This document shows positions 42,674 through 51,689 of a stretch of 64,000 nt of DNA, in pieces. The DNA lies in contig CAYQVH010000009.1 of the NCBI GenBank assembly GCA_964420975.1, positions 60,016 through 124,015 of the forward strand, in the 5' to 3' direction. Each line of letters opens with the position of its first letter. Position 1 is the first letter of the stretch. The notes beneath the pieces were generated by a model, which was not told the DNA's origin, searched no databases, and worked only from the letters and a program-made list of their open reading frames with translations. A program made the position numbers and the translations under genes. This DNA is from Accumulibacter sp964420975. GTDB taxonomy: Bacteria > Pseudomonadota > Gammaproteobacteria > Burkholderiales > Rhodocyclaceae.

Positions 42674-43957
42674 TCACCCGAAAGTCGCTTGCTTGATCCG
42701 GCGAACGCGCGCACCGAGTTGGCCGAGCTTGTCCTCAATCCCCTCGTATCCGCGATCGAGATGGTAAATGCGATCGATCAGCGTCTCGCCTCTTGCCACC
42801 AGCCCCGCGATCACCAGGCTCGCCGACGCGCGTAGGTCGGTCGCCATCACGGCTGCGCCTTCCAGACGATCGACGCCGGTAACGATGGCGTTGCTGGCGT
42901 CGATTCGGATGTCAGCGCCCAGTCGAATCAGTTCGACCGCGTGCATGAAACGGTTCTCGAAGATCGTTTCGCGAATCACCGCCGATCCTTCCGCGACGCA
43001 GTTGATCGCCATGAACTGCGCCTGCATGTCGGTAGGAAAGGCGGGGTAGGGCGACGTTCGAACACTGACGGCTTTCAAGCGCGAGGGCGCGCGCAGCCGG
43101 ATCGCATCGCGCTCGGCGACGACGTCGCAACCAGCGTCGAGCAACTTGTCGACCACAGCATCCAGATACGACGCCGACGTTCGTGTCAGGCGTATGTCGC
43201 CACCACTGGCCGCAGCTGCGCACAGATAGGTGCCGGTCTCGATACGGTCGGCCATGATGACGTGCGACGCGCCGTGCAGACGGTCGACGCCGCGGATGCG
43301 AATGCGGTCGCTGCCAGCACCGGCAATCTGCGCGCCCATCGAAACCAGGCAATTCGCCAGGTCGACGACCTCGGGCTCACGCGCCGCGTTTTCGATGATC
43401 GTTTCACCTTCGGCCAGAACAGCCGCCATCATCAGATTCTCGGTCCCGGTCACGGTCACCATGTCGGTCATGACGAAGGCACCACGCAGGCCGCGCCTGC
43501 CCCCTTGGGCCGCCTTGGCCTTAATGTAGCCGTTTTCGACGTGGATTTCGGCGCCCATCGCCTGCATGCCACGCACGTGCTGCTCGACCGGTCGCGCGCC
43601 GATGGCACAGCCTCCCGGGAGCGAAACGCGTGCCTCGCCGCAGCGCGCCAGTAGCGGCCCGAGGACGAGGATCGAAGCGCGCATCGTCTTCACCAGATCG
43701 TAAGGAGCTAGCGGATTGTCGAGTCCGCTGCTGTCGAGGACGAGACCCTTGGCCCCTTCGCGGCTCACCTTGACGCCCATCTGCTCAATCAGACGCAACA
43801 TCGTCGTCACGTCACGCAGACGCGGTACGTTTTCCAGATACACCGGCTCGGAAGTCAGCAAACTGGCGCAAAGTATGGGCAAAGCGGCGTTCTTGGCGCC
43901 AGAAATCGCGATTTCACCCCGAAGCGGCACGCCGCCGTCAATCAACAGTTTATCCAC
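42674..43957 (-). CDS. murA: UDP-N-acetylglucosamine 1-carboxyvinyltransferase
   Basis: First committed enzyme of peptidoglycan synthesis, adding enolpyruvate from PEP to UDP-GlcNAc; 427 residues, family length 419-430. KNAALPILCASLL lies at the N-terminus. The catalytic Cys is present in the loop LPGGCAIGARPVEQH, so fosfomycin sensitivity is expected. The start overlaps the upstream bolA-like gene by eight bases. Confidence 0.97.
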   Translation of the reverse strand: MDKLLIDGGVPLRGEIAISGAKNAALPILCASLLTSEPVYLENVPRLRDVTTMLRLIEQMGVKVSREGAKGLVLDSSGLDNPLAPYDLVKTMRASILVLGPLLARCGEARVSLPGGCAIGARPVEQHVRGMQAMGAEIHVENGYIKAKAAQGGRRGLRGAFVMTDMVTVTGTENLMMAAVLAEGETIIENAAREPEVVDLANCLVSMGAQIAGAGSDRIRIRGVDRLHGASHVIMADRIETGTYLCAAAASGGDIRLTRTSASYLDAVVDKLLDAGCDVVAERDAIRLRAPSRLKAVSVRTSPYPAFPTDMQAQFMAINCVAEGSAVIRETIFENRFMHAVELIRLGADIRIDASNAIVTGVDRLEGAAVMATDLRASASLVIAGLVARGETLIDRIYHLDRGYEGIEDKLGQLGARVRRIKQATFG

Positions 43958-44192
43958 CGGAACGCCACTCCTCCGGAGTCTGTGTTTTCATCGACAATGC
44001 GTGCAGCTCACCGCTGTCGAAATGTTCGCGCAGTATCGCGTTGACGTGTTGTTGCCGTTGCACGCGAGACTTTCCGGCAAACGCGGCGCTGACAATCAAG
44101 GCCGCGAAGTGGTGTCCGTCGCCGCTGACGTCGAGGTGTTCGCAAACCAGGCCGGTAGCGATAAGGGCACGCAATCGTTCGGGGTCCATCAT
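43950..44192 (-). CDS. ibaG: BolA-family protein (IbaG/YrbA-like)
   Basis: An 80-residue BolA-like protein with CEHLDVSGDGHHFAALIVSAAFAGKSRVQRQQHV; the conserved His and the KSRVQRQ helix fit this family, which works with monothiol glutaredoxins in Fe-S delivery. The position just before murA at the end of the mla cluster is the same as E. coli yrbA/ibaG. ATG 44192 and ATG 44189 are both possible. Confidence 0.9.
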   Translation of the reverse strand: MMDPERLRALIATGLVCEHLDVSGDGHHFAALIVSAAFAGKSRVQRQQHVNAILREHFDSGELHALSMKTQTPEEWRSGG

Positions 44193-44195
44193 GTC

Positions 44196-44948
44196 TTACG
44201 ACCTCAGTTTGTAGCCACTTCTCAGCAACGCCAATGCCACCGACGAAACGAGCAACAGACTTGCGCCGACCACGGCGAGGCTGCTCTCCGGTGAAACGTC
44301 GGAGACGCCGAAGAAGCCGAAACGAAAACCGTCTATCATATAAAAGACCGGATTGAAACGCGACACCTGTTGCCAGAACTCAGGCAAGGAATGGATCGAG
44401 TAGAAGACCCCGGAAAGCATCGTCAGCGGCATGATCAGAAAGTTCTGAAACGCCGCCAGTTGGTCGAACTTGTCCGCCCAGATGCCGGCGATCACCCCCA
44501 GAGCGCCCATGATCGCGCCACCGAGAACGAGGAAGACGAGTGTCCACAGGGGAGCCGTCAAAGTGGGAGGGGAAAACCACAAGGTGACCAGGAGGACGCC
44601 AATCCCCACCATCAGGCCACGCAATATCGCCGCCGTCACGTAGGCGAGAAAAAATTCAAGGTACGAGATCGGAGGCAGGAGGACAAAAACCAGGCTGCCG
44701 GTGACCTTCGACTGAATCAAGCTCGACGAGCTATTGGCGAAGGCGTTCTGCAGGGCCGACATCATCACCAGCCCGGGAATGAGAAACGCCGTGTAGACAA
44801 CGCCGTGCACCTGCACATGCGCCTCCAGCACGTGGGAGAAAATCATCAGGTACAGCAAGGCGGTGAGCACCGGCGCGCCAACGGTCTGGAAACTGACTTT
44901 CCAGAAGCGCAAGACCTCCTTGTAGAGCAGCGTGCGAAATCCGTACAT
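44196..44948 (-). CDS. ABC-2 type transporter permease (YadH-like)
   Basis: A 250-residue inner membrane permease with six hydrophobic segments. MYGFRTLLYKEVLRFWKV is the usual start of YadH-type ABC-2 permeases, and the ABC-2 signature PLTMLSGVFYSIHSLPEFWQ is near the C-terminus. ATG 44948 overlaps the ATPase stop by one base. It forms an exporter with that ATPase; the substrate is unknown, but the location in the mla cluster suggests envelope lipids or glycans. Confidence 0.9.
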   Translation of the reverse strand: MYGFRTLLYKEVLRFWKVSFQTVGAPVLTALLYLMIFSHVLEAHVQVHGVVYTAFLIPGLVMMSALQNAFANSSSSLIQSKVTGSLVFVLLPPISYLEFFLAYVTAAILRGLMVGIGVLLVTLWFSPPTLTAPLWTLVFLVLGGAIMGALGVIAGIWADKFDQLAAFQNFLIMPLTMLSGVFYSIHSLPEFWQQVSRFNPVFYMIDGFRFGFFGVSDVSPESSLAVVGASLLLVSSVALALLRSGYKLRS

Positions 44949-45874
44949 CAGGCTTGGGCCGCCAGCGACGAGGCTGTCGGCTTGCTTTGCATCAGGCCGA
45001 GAAAAACGTCTTCGAGATCGGTCTGTAGCAACCGCAGATCGTCGATCCGACACCCCGCCTGACGCAAGCTGCCGAGCAGCGGTTCGACTTCGCTCGGCGC
45101 CGTCAGTTGAAAGATCCATTCCCCCTCATCCTCGCTCGCCCTGGCGCGCAACGACTCGGGCAAGGGCGCTTCCGAAATGCGCAGTCGCAGCGTTTGTCCG
45201 GAAAAGCGCGCGAGAAGATTGCTCGTCGTATCCAGGGCAACGACGCGTCCGTCCTTGAGCATGGCGATTCGTCCGCACAAGGCCTCCGCTTCCTCCAGGT
45301 AATGAGTGGTCAGGATGACCGTATGGCCGGCGCGGTTGAGGCGACGAATGAACTGCCATAGCCCCTGCCGCAACTCGACGTCGACCCCAGCGGTCGGTTC
45401 GTCGAGAACGATCACCGGCGGCTTGTGCACGAGCGCCTGAGCGACGAGGACACGTCGCTTCATACCACCCGACAAGCGCCGCATATTGGTATCGGCCTTG
45501 GCGGTGAGGTCGAGATTGGCGAGGATCTCGTCGATCCACTCGTCGTTGTGGCGGAGGCCGAAATAGCCGGACTGAATACGCAGCGTCTCGCGGACCGTGA
45601 AAAACGGATCGAAAACCAGTTCTTGCGGTACGACGCCGAGCAGACGCCGCGCCGCGCGGTAGTCGCCCACCACGTCATGCCCCTTGACGATGAGGCGACC
45701 TGCGTCGGGGCGTGCGAGACCGGCCAGACACGAGATCAGCGTCGTCTTGCCCGCACCGTTGGGGCCGAGCAAACCGAAAAACTCTCCTTCAGCGATGCGT
45801 AGCGAGACTCCGGCCAGTGCGCGCACGCGGCCGAAGCGCTTCTCGACCCCTTCAATGGCGATGGCGACGCTCAT
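44948..45874 (-). CDS. ABC transporter ATP-binding protein (YadG-like)
   Basis: A 308-residue ATPase. Walker A is GPNGAGKTT near residue 37, the signature RRLSGGMKRRVLVAQALV, Walker B VIVLDEPTAGVD, and the switch His lies in TTHYLEEAE. The C-terminal 70 residues are the extension common in drug/lipid-type ABC-2 ATPases. It is paired with the downstream permease by a one-base overlap. Confidence 0.93.
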   Translation of the reverse strand: MSVAIAIEGVEKRFGRVRALAGVSLRIAEGEFFGLLGPNGAGKTTLISCLAGLARPDAGRLIVKGHDVVGDYRAARRLLGVVPQELVFDPFFTVRETLRIQSGYFGLRHNDEWIDEILANLDLTAKADTNMRRLSGGMKRRVLVAQALVHKPPVIVLDEPTAGVDVELRQGLWQFIRRLNRAGHTVILTTHYLEEAEALCGRIAMLKDGRVVALDTTSNLLARFSGQTLRLRISEAPLPESLRARASEDEGEWIFQLTAPSEVEPLLGSLRQAGCRIDDLRLLQTDLEDVFLGLMQSKPTASSLAAQA

Positions 45875-45910
45875 GGCGTGTTTTCGCGACGCAGCGTCGA
45901 CGCCCCGCCG

Positions 45911-46201
45911 TCAGGCCAGCGGCAGTAGTTCGGATACGCCGTAAAGCGTCGCCAGGCTGATCAGGCTCGCCGGCGGATTGTGCAGCCGAAGCGCGATATG
46001 GCGCTGGGCGCCGTTGCGCATCCAGGCAAAGAGGACGCCCAGCGCGGAAGAGTCGACCTCGCTCACCGCCGCCAGATCGAGTCGCACCGTGCCTGGCGCA
46101 ACACTCGACAGACAACTGTTGCCGGCAGCAAGCAGCGCGCGCGCGTTGACGATCACCATCGGCGTCGTAACGTGCAGGCTTCCGTCGCCACGCTCGATCA
46201 T
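45911..46201 (-). CDS. mlaB: STAS-domain protein MlaB
   Basis: A 96-residue STAS domain protein that binds the MlaF ATPase in the MlaFEDB complex and stabilises it. LDLAAVSEVDSSALGVLFAWMRN carries the expected Asp-Ser-Ser loop. It starts within the end of mlaC (four-base overlap), the usual order in beta- and gammaproteobacteria. Confidence 0.88.
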   Translation of the reverse strand: MIERGDGSLHVTTPMVIVNARALLAAGNSCLSSVAPGTVRLDLAAVSEVDSSALGVLFAWMRNGAQRHIALRLHNPPASLISLATLYGVSELLPLA

Positions 46202-46806
46202 TTCTTGCCAGCTTCGAGCTGTTTGTTGCGATTAACGAGCATTTGGATCAGACCGTCGATACCGTTATTGCGGACTTCCTGAGCGAACGTATCGCGGTAG
46301 TTGGTGACCAGACTGACCCCGGCCACGATCACATCATAGACCTTCCAGCTCTCCCCCTGCTTCTCGAGCGCGTAGTCGAGCTGGACTGGCTTGCTCCCCG
46401 GCTGTAAGACTTCCGTCTTGACCAGCACGTCGGTATCACCCGGCTGCATCTTGAGCGGCTTGTAGGCCACGGTCTGGTTCTTGTAGGACGTGAGCGCGTT
46501 CGAGTAGGTACGTACGAGCAGGGTCTTGAATTCCTCGGCCAGGCGCTTTTTCTGTTCCGCCGTCGCCTTGCTCCAGTCGCGTCCGACGGCGAGCGCGGTC
46601 ATGCGCTGAAAGTTGAAATACGGCAGCACCTTGGCATCGACGAGTTCGATCGCCTTGCGCGTGTTACCGCTCTGGATGTCCTTGTCCTGGCGGACGATCG
46701 TCAGCACGTCGTCGGTCACCTTGCGCACCAGCGCATCGGGAGTCGTCTCCTGGGCGCTTGCGAACGTGACGAAAAAGGCCAGGAGAAGTGACAAGAGAGA
46801 CTTCAT
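46198..46806 (-). CDS. mlaC: periplasmic phospholipid-binding protein MlaC
   Basis: A 202-residue periplasmic shuttle carrying phospholipid between MlaA at the outer membrane and MlaFEDB. A signal peptide spans residues 1-18 (LLAFFVTFASA). The Ttg2D/MlaC domain contains YFNFQRMTALAVGRDWSKAT and YDVIVAGVSLVTNYRDTF. ATG 46806, close behind a purine-rich AGCGAGA, gives the signal peptide at the N-terminus; the longer frame start does not. Confidence 0.93.
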   Translation of the reverse strand: MKSLLSLLLAFFVTFASAQETTPDALVRKVTDDVLTIVRQDKDIQSGNTRKAIELVDAKVLPYFNFQRMTALAVGRDWSKATAEQKKRLAEEFKTLLVRTYSNALTSYKNQTVAYKPLKMQPGDTDVLVKTEVLQPGSKPVQLDYALEKQGESWKVYDVIVAGVSLVTNYRDTFAQEVRNNGIDGLIQMLVNRNKQLEAGKK

Positions 46807-46873
46807 AGATCTCGCTCCGACAGATGAGGTGGCACTGCTCGGCGCAGCATCCGGAACCACGGCAACGGTTCAG

Positions 46874-47581
46874 TCAGTAATCGAGGGGTTCGCGCGGCGG
46901 ATCGCCATCGAACACCTCGTTGCGGCGGTGCTGCAAATAAGCATCACGAATGTACGTATATTTGTCGAACGCGGCCTCTTCGACCACCTTGTCGGTCGGC
47001 AGCAAGCTGGCGCGCAAGTCAATGTAACGCACGGCGACCAGGCTGTTACGGAGAGCGGGTTCGTCAACGCGCCAGACCGGGTCATAGTAGGTGTCGACCA
47101 TCCAGCCAAAGGTGTCACGCGTCGTCCGTGGCCCGATCAACGGCCAGTAGAAATAGGGACCGTCACCGACTCCCCAGCGGGCGAGCGTTTGCCCGAACTC
47201 CTCGGAATGCTTGGTCAGACCCATTTCTCCAGCGACGTCGAAAGCGCCACCAATGCCGATGGTCGTGTTGACCAGGACCCGGCCGACGTCCGAGACCGCC
47301 TCCTGCGGCTTGCCCTGCAACAAGTTATTGAAAGCCGTCCAGACATCCCACAGATTGCCGAAGAAGTTACCAACGACGACTTTCACCGGCAGAGGCGTCA
47401 CCGCGTCGTAGCCCTGTGCCACCGGCTTGATCAAGGCCGCGTCAAGGCTCTCGTTAACCGCAAACATCGCCCGGTTAAAGCCCTCGAAAGGGTCCTTGGG
47501 GTTGTTGCCCGTCGTCGCGCAACCGGCGATAGCGATGACGCAAGCCAGATGAAAGAGGCGTAACGAGCGTTGGGCGTGCAT
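46874..47581 (-). CDS. mlaA: outer membrane lipoprotein MlaA (VacJ)
   Basis: A 235-residue lipoprotein that removes misplaced phospholipid from the outer leaflet of the outer membrane. The lipobox IAGC puts the lipidated Cys near residue 21. NPKDPFEGFNRAMFAVNE and NTTIGIGGAFDVA are family motifs. In E. coli vacJ is unlinked; placing mlaA between mlaD and mlaC is typical of betaproteobacteria. Confidence 0.94.
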   Translation of the reverse strand: MHAQRSLRLFHLACVIAIAGCATTGNNPKDPFEGFNRAMFAVNESLDAALIKPVAQGYDAVTPLPVKVVVGNFFGNLWDVWTAFNNLLQGKPQEAVSDVGRVLVNTTIGIGGAFDVAGEMGLTKHSEEFGQTLARWGVGDGPYFYWPLIGPRTTRDTFGWMVDTYYDPVWRVDEPALRNSLVAVRYIDLRASLLPTDKVVEEAAFDKYTYIRDAYLQHRRNEVFDGDPPREPLDY

Positions 47582-47596
47582 CCGGTGTCCCTCCGA

Positions 47597-48070
47597 TTAT
47601 TTTTGTTCCGCCGGCCCTTCGGATGCCTTGTTGAACATGAACTGGCTGATCAACTTTTCAAGCACCACCGCCGACTGCGTCTTGGCGATCACGTCGCCAG
47701 CCTTCAGCATCTTTTCGTCGCCCCCCGGGTCGAGACCGACGTATTGCTCCCCGAGCAAACCGGAGGTCAAGATGAGCGCGAAGGTATCTTTCGGAAAACG
47801 GTAACGACCGTCGATCGTGAAGGTCACTACGGCTTCATAGGTCTCCGCGTCAAAACGTATGTCGGCGACCCGACCAACGACGACGCCAGCACTCTTCACC
47901 GGAGCGCGCACCTTCAGCCCCCCGATATTAACAAACCTGGCCTGCAAGGGATAGGTTTCGGCGAAGTTGGCTGCCGACAGATTGCCGACCTTGAGGGCGA
48001 GGAAAAGGATCGCGGCCATCCCCAGCGCGACGAAAAATCCGACCCACAGGTCGAGCAGCTTGCGACTCAT
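47597..48070 (-). CDS. mlaD: MCE-domain substrate-binding protein MlaD
   Basis: A 157-residue protein with an N-terminal membrane helix (LWVGFFVALGMAAILFLAL) and a periplasmic MCE domain (FVNIGGLKVRAPVKSAGVVVGRV, then TSGLLGEQYVGLDPGG). Six copies form the hydrophobic ring of the MlaFEDB complex. The start overlaps the mlaE stop by four bases. Confidence 0.94.
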   Translation of the reverse strand: MSRKLLDLWVGFFVALGMAAILFLALKVGNLSAANFAETYPLQARFVNIGGLKVRAPVKSAGVVVGRVADIRFDAETYEAVVTFTIDGRYRFPKDTFALILTSGLLGEQYVGLDPGGDEKMLKAGDVIAKTQSAVVLEKLISQFMFNKASEGPAEQK

Positions 48071-48873
48071 GCAACCTCCCGGAACATGAAAGATGTCAAC
48101 ACGAAGTCGAGTGCCAGAATCGCCAACGCCGACTTGACCACCGTGCTTTTGATCGAACTGGAAACGCCTTCGGCCGTCGGCACCGCTTCGTAACCTTCGA
48201 ACACGGCAATCAGGGAAACGGCCACGCCAAAAACGAAGCTTTTCACGATGCCGCTCCAGACGTCGTAACGAAAATCGACCGAGGCTTGCATCTGCGACCA
48301 GAAAGCCCCCTCGTCAACCCCGATAAAGACGACGCCGATCAGGTAGCCGCCAAAGACCCCGGTCGCAGAAAACAGCGCGGCCAGCAGCGGCATCGAGATC
48401 ACGCCGCCCCAAAACCGTGGCGCAACGACCCGCGCGACCGGGTTGACGGCCATCATGTCCATCGCCGTCAACTGCTCGGTCGCTTTCATCAGCCCGATCT
48501 CGGCCGTGATCGACGAACCGGCGCGCGACGCAAAGAGCAAGGCCGCGACCACGGGGCCCAGCTCGCGCACCAGGGACAAAGCGACCAAAATGCCGAGCGC
48601 ATCGGCGGAACCGTAGCGCTGCAGCGTCTCGTAGCCCTGCATTCCGAGCACCATGCCGATGAACAAACCGGAAACCGTGATGATCAACAAGGACTGAAAG
48701 CCGGCGTAATAGATCTCGCGTATGGTCAGGTTGAACCGCCGGAAGGACTGGCCAGACCATAACAGAAGGGTTACGAAGAAGCGACTCGCGATGCCCAGTC
48801 TTTGCAGGGCGCTGGTGACCAGATGCCCGAGGCGGGTGATCACGGCGAGTACACCCGATTCACGCCCGCTCAT
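48067..48873 (-). CDS. mlaE: lipid-transport ABC permease MlaE
   Basis: A 268-residue permease of the MlaE/YrbE family. GMVLGMQGYETLQRYG, RELGPVVAALLFASRAGSSI and EIGLMKATEQLTAMDMM are conserved. ATG 48873 (MSGRESG) overlaps the mlaF end by 14 bases. It forms the membrane core of the phospholipid transporter. Confidence 0.94.
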   Translation of the reverse strand: MSGRESGVLAVITRLGHLVTSALQRLGIASRFFVTLLLWSGQSFRRFNLTIREIYYAGFQSLLIITVSGLFIGMVLGMQGYETLQRYGSADALGILVALSLVRELGPVVAALLFASRAGSSITAEIGLMKATEQLTAMDMMAVNPVARVVAPRFWGGVISMPLLAALFSATGVFGGYLIGVVFIGVDEGAFWSQMQASVDFRYDVWSGIVKSFVFGVAVSLIAVFEGYEAVPTAEGVSSSIKSTVVKSALAILALDFVLTSFMFREVA

Positions 48874-49684
48874 GATCGTCCCTCGCAAGCAACTCCCGAC
48901 TCAGAGACGGGGCCGGGTAGTGAAAGGCAACCGGGCCATCGGCCTCGGCATGAACAAATTGATGCACGAACGGGTGAGTCGAGGCCTTGATTTCGTCGGG
49001 GGTCCCCAGCGCGACGACCTTGCCGTCCGACATGAAGTAAATGAAGTCGACGATCAGCAGCGACTCCTGGATGTCGTGCGTGACCATGATCGTCGTCGCA
49101 CCGAGCGCGTCGTTGAGCTTGCGAATCAACTGCCCGATAATCCCGAGCGAGATGGGATCGAGCCCGGCAAACGGCTCGTCGTACATGATCAGCATCGGGT
49201 CGAGCGCGATGGCGCGCGCCAGGGCGACGCGTCTCGCCATACCGCCGGACAGCTCTGCCGGCATCAACTCGTGCGCACCACGCAACCCGACGGCGTTGAG
49301 CTTCATCAGCACCATGTCGCGAATCACCTCTTCCGGAAGATCGGTGTGTTCGCGCATCTGATAGGCAACGTTGTCGTAAACCGAGATGTCGGTAAACAGC
49401 GCACCAAACTGGAACAACATGCCCATTCGCCGACGCAAGGCGTACAGTTCCTCGTCCTCGAGCCGGGGAACCGAAAGGCCGTCGACCAGCACGTCGCCGC
49501 GGCTCGGCCGCAGCTGACCACCGATCAATCGCAAGAGGGTCGTCTTGCCACAGCCGGAGCCGCCCATGATGGCGACGACCTTACCGCGAGGAATCTGCAG
49601 GCTAATCCCCTTGAGGATCGGCCGATCGTCGTAGGCAAAATCGAGATCCTTGATTTCGACAAGATTTTCGGCAGGCACCGCCAT
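48860..49684 (-). CDS. mlaF: lipid-transport ABC ATPase MlaF
   Basis: A 274-residue ATPase: Walker A MGGSGCGKTT, signature LSGGMARRVALARAI, Walker B LIMYDEPFAGLDP, His switch THDIQES. It powers MlaFEDB retrograde phospholipid transport. I start at ATG 49684 (MAVPAENLVEIKDLDFAYDD) because a TATAAT -10 at 49712-49707 would place the transcript start after the earlier ATG 49708. First gene of the mlaFEDACB operon. Confidence 0.94.
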   Translation of the reverse strand: MAVPAENLVEIKDLDFAYDDRPILKGISLQIPRGKVVAIMGGSGCGKTTLLRLIGGQLRPSRGDVLVDGLSVPRLEDEELYALRRRMGMLFQFGALFTDISVYDNVAYQMREHTDLPEEVIRDMVLMKLNAVGLRGAHELMPAELSGGMARRVALARAIALDPMLIMYDEPFAGLDPISLGIIGQLIRKLNDALGATTIMVTHDIQESLLIVDFIYFMSDGKVVALGTPDEIKASTHPFVHQFVHAEADGPVAFHYPAPSLSRELLARDDHERA

Positions 49685-49706
49685 ATCCCGGAAAAAATGA
49701 GCCGGC

Positions 49707-49712
49707 ATTATA
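49707..49712 (-). promoter_or_regulatory. perfect -10 box upstream of mlaF
   Basis: TATAAT on the minus strand, 22 bases before ATG 49684. No good -35 is found 16-18 bases upstream. It would drive the ten-gene mla/ABC/bolA/murA run. Confidence 0.5.
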
Positions 49713-49863
49713 CCTGAGTGACTGCTGCCAGAGATGCACGGTGGCGCTGGCCAATCCACGCTGCGAAAACCGGCGACCGCCATTCCCTTTTCCTTTGCCA
49801 AGCGACCGCGATCCACGCGACGACAGGTGCTAAACTGCGCTCGACACGACTCGGAGCGGCCCC

Positions 49864-50244
49864 ATGATCGTCATTGAGCACCTACAAAAGCGCGTTGAAG
49901 TGACTGTTTACGCAGAGTTCACACTGGCGGATTACGAGGAGTTCGAGGTCGCGGCCAACGCCGCCATCGCCTCGGAAGGGCCGATTGATCTGTTGTTTGA
50001 CTTGCGGGAAATGGCCGACTTCACGCTCGACGTCGCCTGGGAGGACCTCGTTTTCTCACGCGCGCACGCCAATGACTTCCAGCGCATCGCCGTAATCACC
50101 GATAGTCAGTGGGTCGCCTGGAGCGCCTGGCTGTCACAGATCTTCGTGCGCGCCGAGATGCAGCTTTTTGCCGACGAGGTCGAAGCCCATTCGTGGCTCG
50201 CCGAAGACGAAGCTGGCGACGAGCCGGGAGACGAGCCGGCATGA
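49864..50244 (+). CDS. STAS/SpoIIAA-like domain protein
   Basis: A 126-residue protein resembling the SpoIIAA-like/STAS (PF11964-type) proteins: YAEFTLADYEEFEVAANAAI, LLFDLREMADFTLDVAWEDLVF and IAVITDSQWVAWSAWLSQIFV. The C-terminus is an acidic repeat (EDEAGDEPGDEPA). Function is unknown. It overlaps the sulfurtransferase start by four bases, so the two are translationally coupled. Confidence 0.78.
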   Translation: MIVIEHLQKRVEVTVYAEFTLADYEEFEVAANAAIASEGPIDLLFDLREMADFTLDVAWEDLVFSRAHANDFQRIAVITDSQWVAWSAWLSQIFVRAEMQLFADEVEAHSWLAEDEAGDEPGDEPA

Positions 50245-51089
50245 GTCACTCGACGCTGGTCGACGGCGCAACCGTCAGCGCGCACCTTACCGACCCCGAA
50301 TGGCGAATTATCGACTGTCGTCATCAGCTTACGGACCCCGAGGCCGGCAGGCGTGCCTACGCCAGCGGGCACTTGCCGCACGCCTTCTTCCTTCACCTCG
50401 ATGACGACCTGTCGGGACCACGAGACGGACGCAATGGTCGCCACCCCTTGCCCGACCCGTCGACCCTGGCCGACAAGCTGGGCGCCATCGGCGTGCATGC
50501 CGGCGTCCAGGTGGTTGCCTACGACGACGCCGGCGGCATGGTCGCCAGCCGCCTGTGGTGGCTGATGCGCTGGCTCGGTCACGATCGCGTCGCGCTGCTC
50601 GATGGCGGCCTGGGCTGCTGGTTGGCCGAGGGCCGACCGGTCAGCGTCGACTCGCCGCAGGCATCGCCGGCGCGCTTTCTCATGGATCTTCGCGGCGGCG
50701 TCGTCACGGGTACGGAGGTTCTCGCCAAGCTGGGCGACGACCGCTTTCGTCTGCTCGACGCGCGCAGCGCGGACCGTTTCCGGGGCGAGAACGAGACGAT
50801 TGATCCGGTCGCCGGGCACATCCCTGGCGCGATCAATCGTTGCTACCGCGACAACCTCGACCCGGCCGGCCGCTTCCGGCCGGCGGCCGAATTGCGGCGC
50901 GAATTCCTTGATCTGCTCGGTGCAGCCAGCCCGGAACAAACGGTGATGGCTTGCGGCTCGGGGGTGAGCGCCTGCCACAACCTGCTGGCGATGGAGATCG
51001 CCGGGCTGCCGGGAGCGCGTCTCTACGCCGGTTCGTGGAGCGAATGGTGCAGCGATCCCGAGCGTCCGATCGCCACCGGCAGCGACTAG
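50241..51089 (+). CDS. sseA: 3-mercaptopyruvate sulfurtransferase-type rhodanese
   Basis: A 282-residue tandem rhodanese. The inactive N-terminal domain contains WRIIDCRHQL, and the C-terminal domain has the active loop CGSGVSA near residue 238, the form typical of mercaptopyruvate rather than thiosulfate sulfurtransferases. LLDARSADRFRGENETIDPVAGHIPGA is a strong family segment. ATG 50241 overlaps the STAS-like stop. Confidence 0.9.
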   Translation: MSHSTLVDGATVSAHLTDPEWRIIDCRHQLTDPEAGRRAYASGHLPHAFFLHLDDDLSGPRDGRNGRHPLPDPSTLADKLGAIGVHAGVQVVAYDDAGGMVASRLWWLMRWLGHDRVALLDGGLGCWLAEGRPVSVDSPQASPARFLMDLRGGVVTGTEVLAKLGDDRFRLLDARSADRFRGENETIDPVAGHIPGAINRCYRDNLDPAGRFRPAAELRREFLDLLGAASPEQTVMACGSGVSACHNLLAMEIAGLPGARLYAGSWSEWCSDPERPIATGSD

Positions 51090-51093
51090 ATCG

Positions 51094-51684
51094 TCACCGC
51101 AGCAGCAGATCCGCCGCCGCCTCGGCGAGGTCGTCCAGCGTTAGCTCGCCGTCGGGTCGAAACCAATGGCTGCTCCAGTTGAGCATGCCGAAAAGCAACC
51201 AGCGCAATGGTGGCGCTGAACTGCGCAAAGACCCGCGTTGGGCCAGTTCGTCGAGGGCAAGCTGCCACGGCTGCTGGTAGCGGTCGGCAATGGCAGCGAT
51301 CTCAGCCAAAGCCGGCGCATCGAGATGACGTACCTCGCAAAGCAGCAGCGGTACCTGGCCGTCGCCGGCGAAGAGATGATCGAGGTGGCAACGGATCATT
51401 CGCCGCAATCGTTCCGCCGGGTCATCGACGCCGGCGATGGCCGCCCATAGTCCGGTTTCGGCGGCCTGGAGTCCCTCGATCACCGCCGTCTTCAGTAGCT
51501 CCTGCTTGCTGCGGAAGTGATAGAACGGGCTGCCGGAACGCATGCCAACGGCGTCGGCGATGTCACGGGTGGAGGTTGCCGTGTAGCCGTGTACAACGAA
51601 CAAGCGCGCCGCCGCCCGCAGCAGATCGCTGCGGCGGTTGGCTTCGAGCGGCAAGGGTTGCCGCGGCTTGTCCGCAGCAGGCAA
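51094..51684 (-). CDS. TetR-family transcriptional regulator
   Basis: A 196-residue repressor. The N-terminal HTH (RAAARLFVVHGYTATSTRDIADAVGM, SPFYHFRSKQELL) is typical. The ligand domain begins near residue 80 and is not assignable. It follows fadH after five bases in the same operon, so it probably controls the dienoyl-CoA reductase and responds to an acyl-CoA; this is inference from position. Confidence 0.88.
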   Translation of the reverse strand: MPAADKPRQPLPLEANRRSDLLRAAARLFVVHGYTATSTRDIADAVGMRSGSPFYHFRSKQELLKTAVIEGLQAAETGLWAAIAGVDDPAERLRRMIRCHLDHLFAGDGQVPLLLCEVRHLDAPALAEIAAIADRYQQPWQLALDELAQRGSLRSSAPPLRWLLFGMLNWSSHWFRPDGELTLDDLAEAAADLLLR

Positions 51685-51689
51685 ACCGG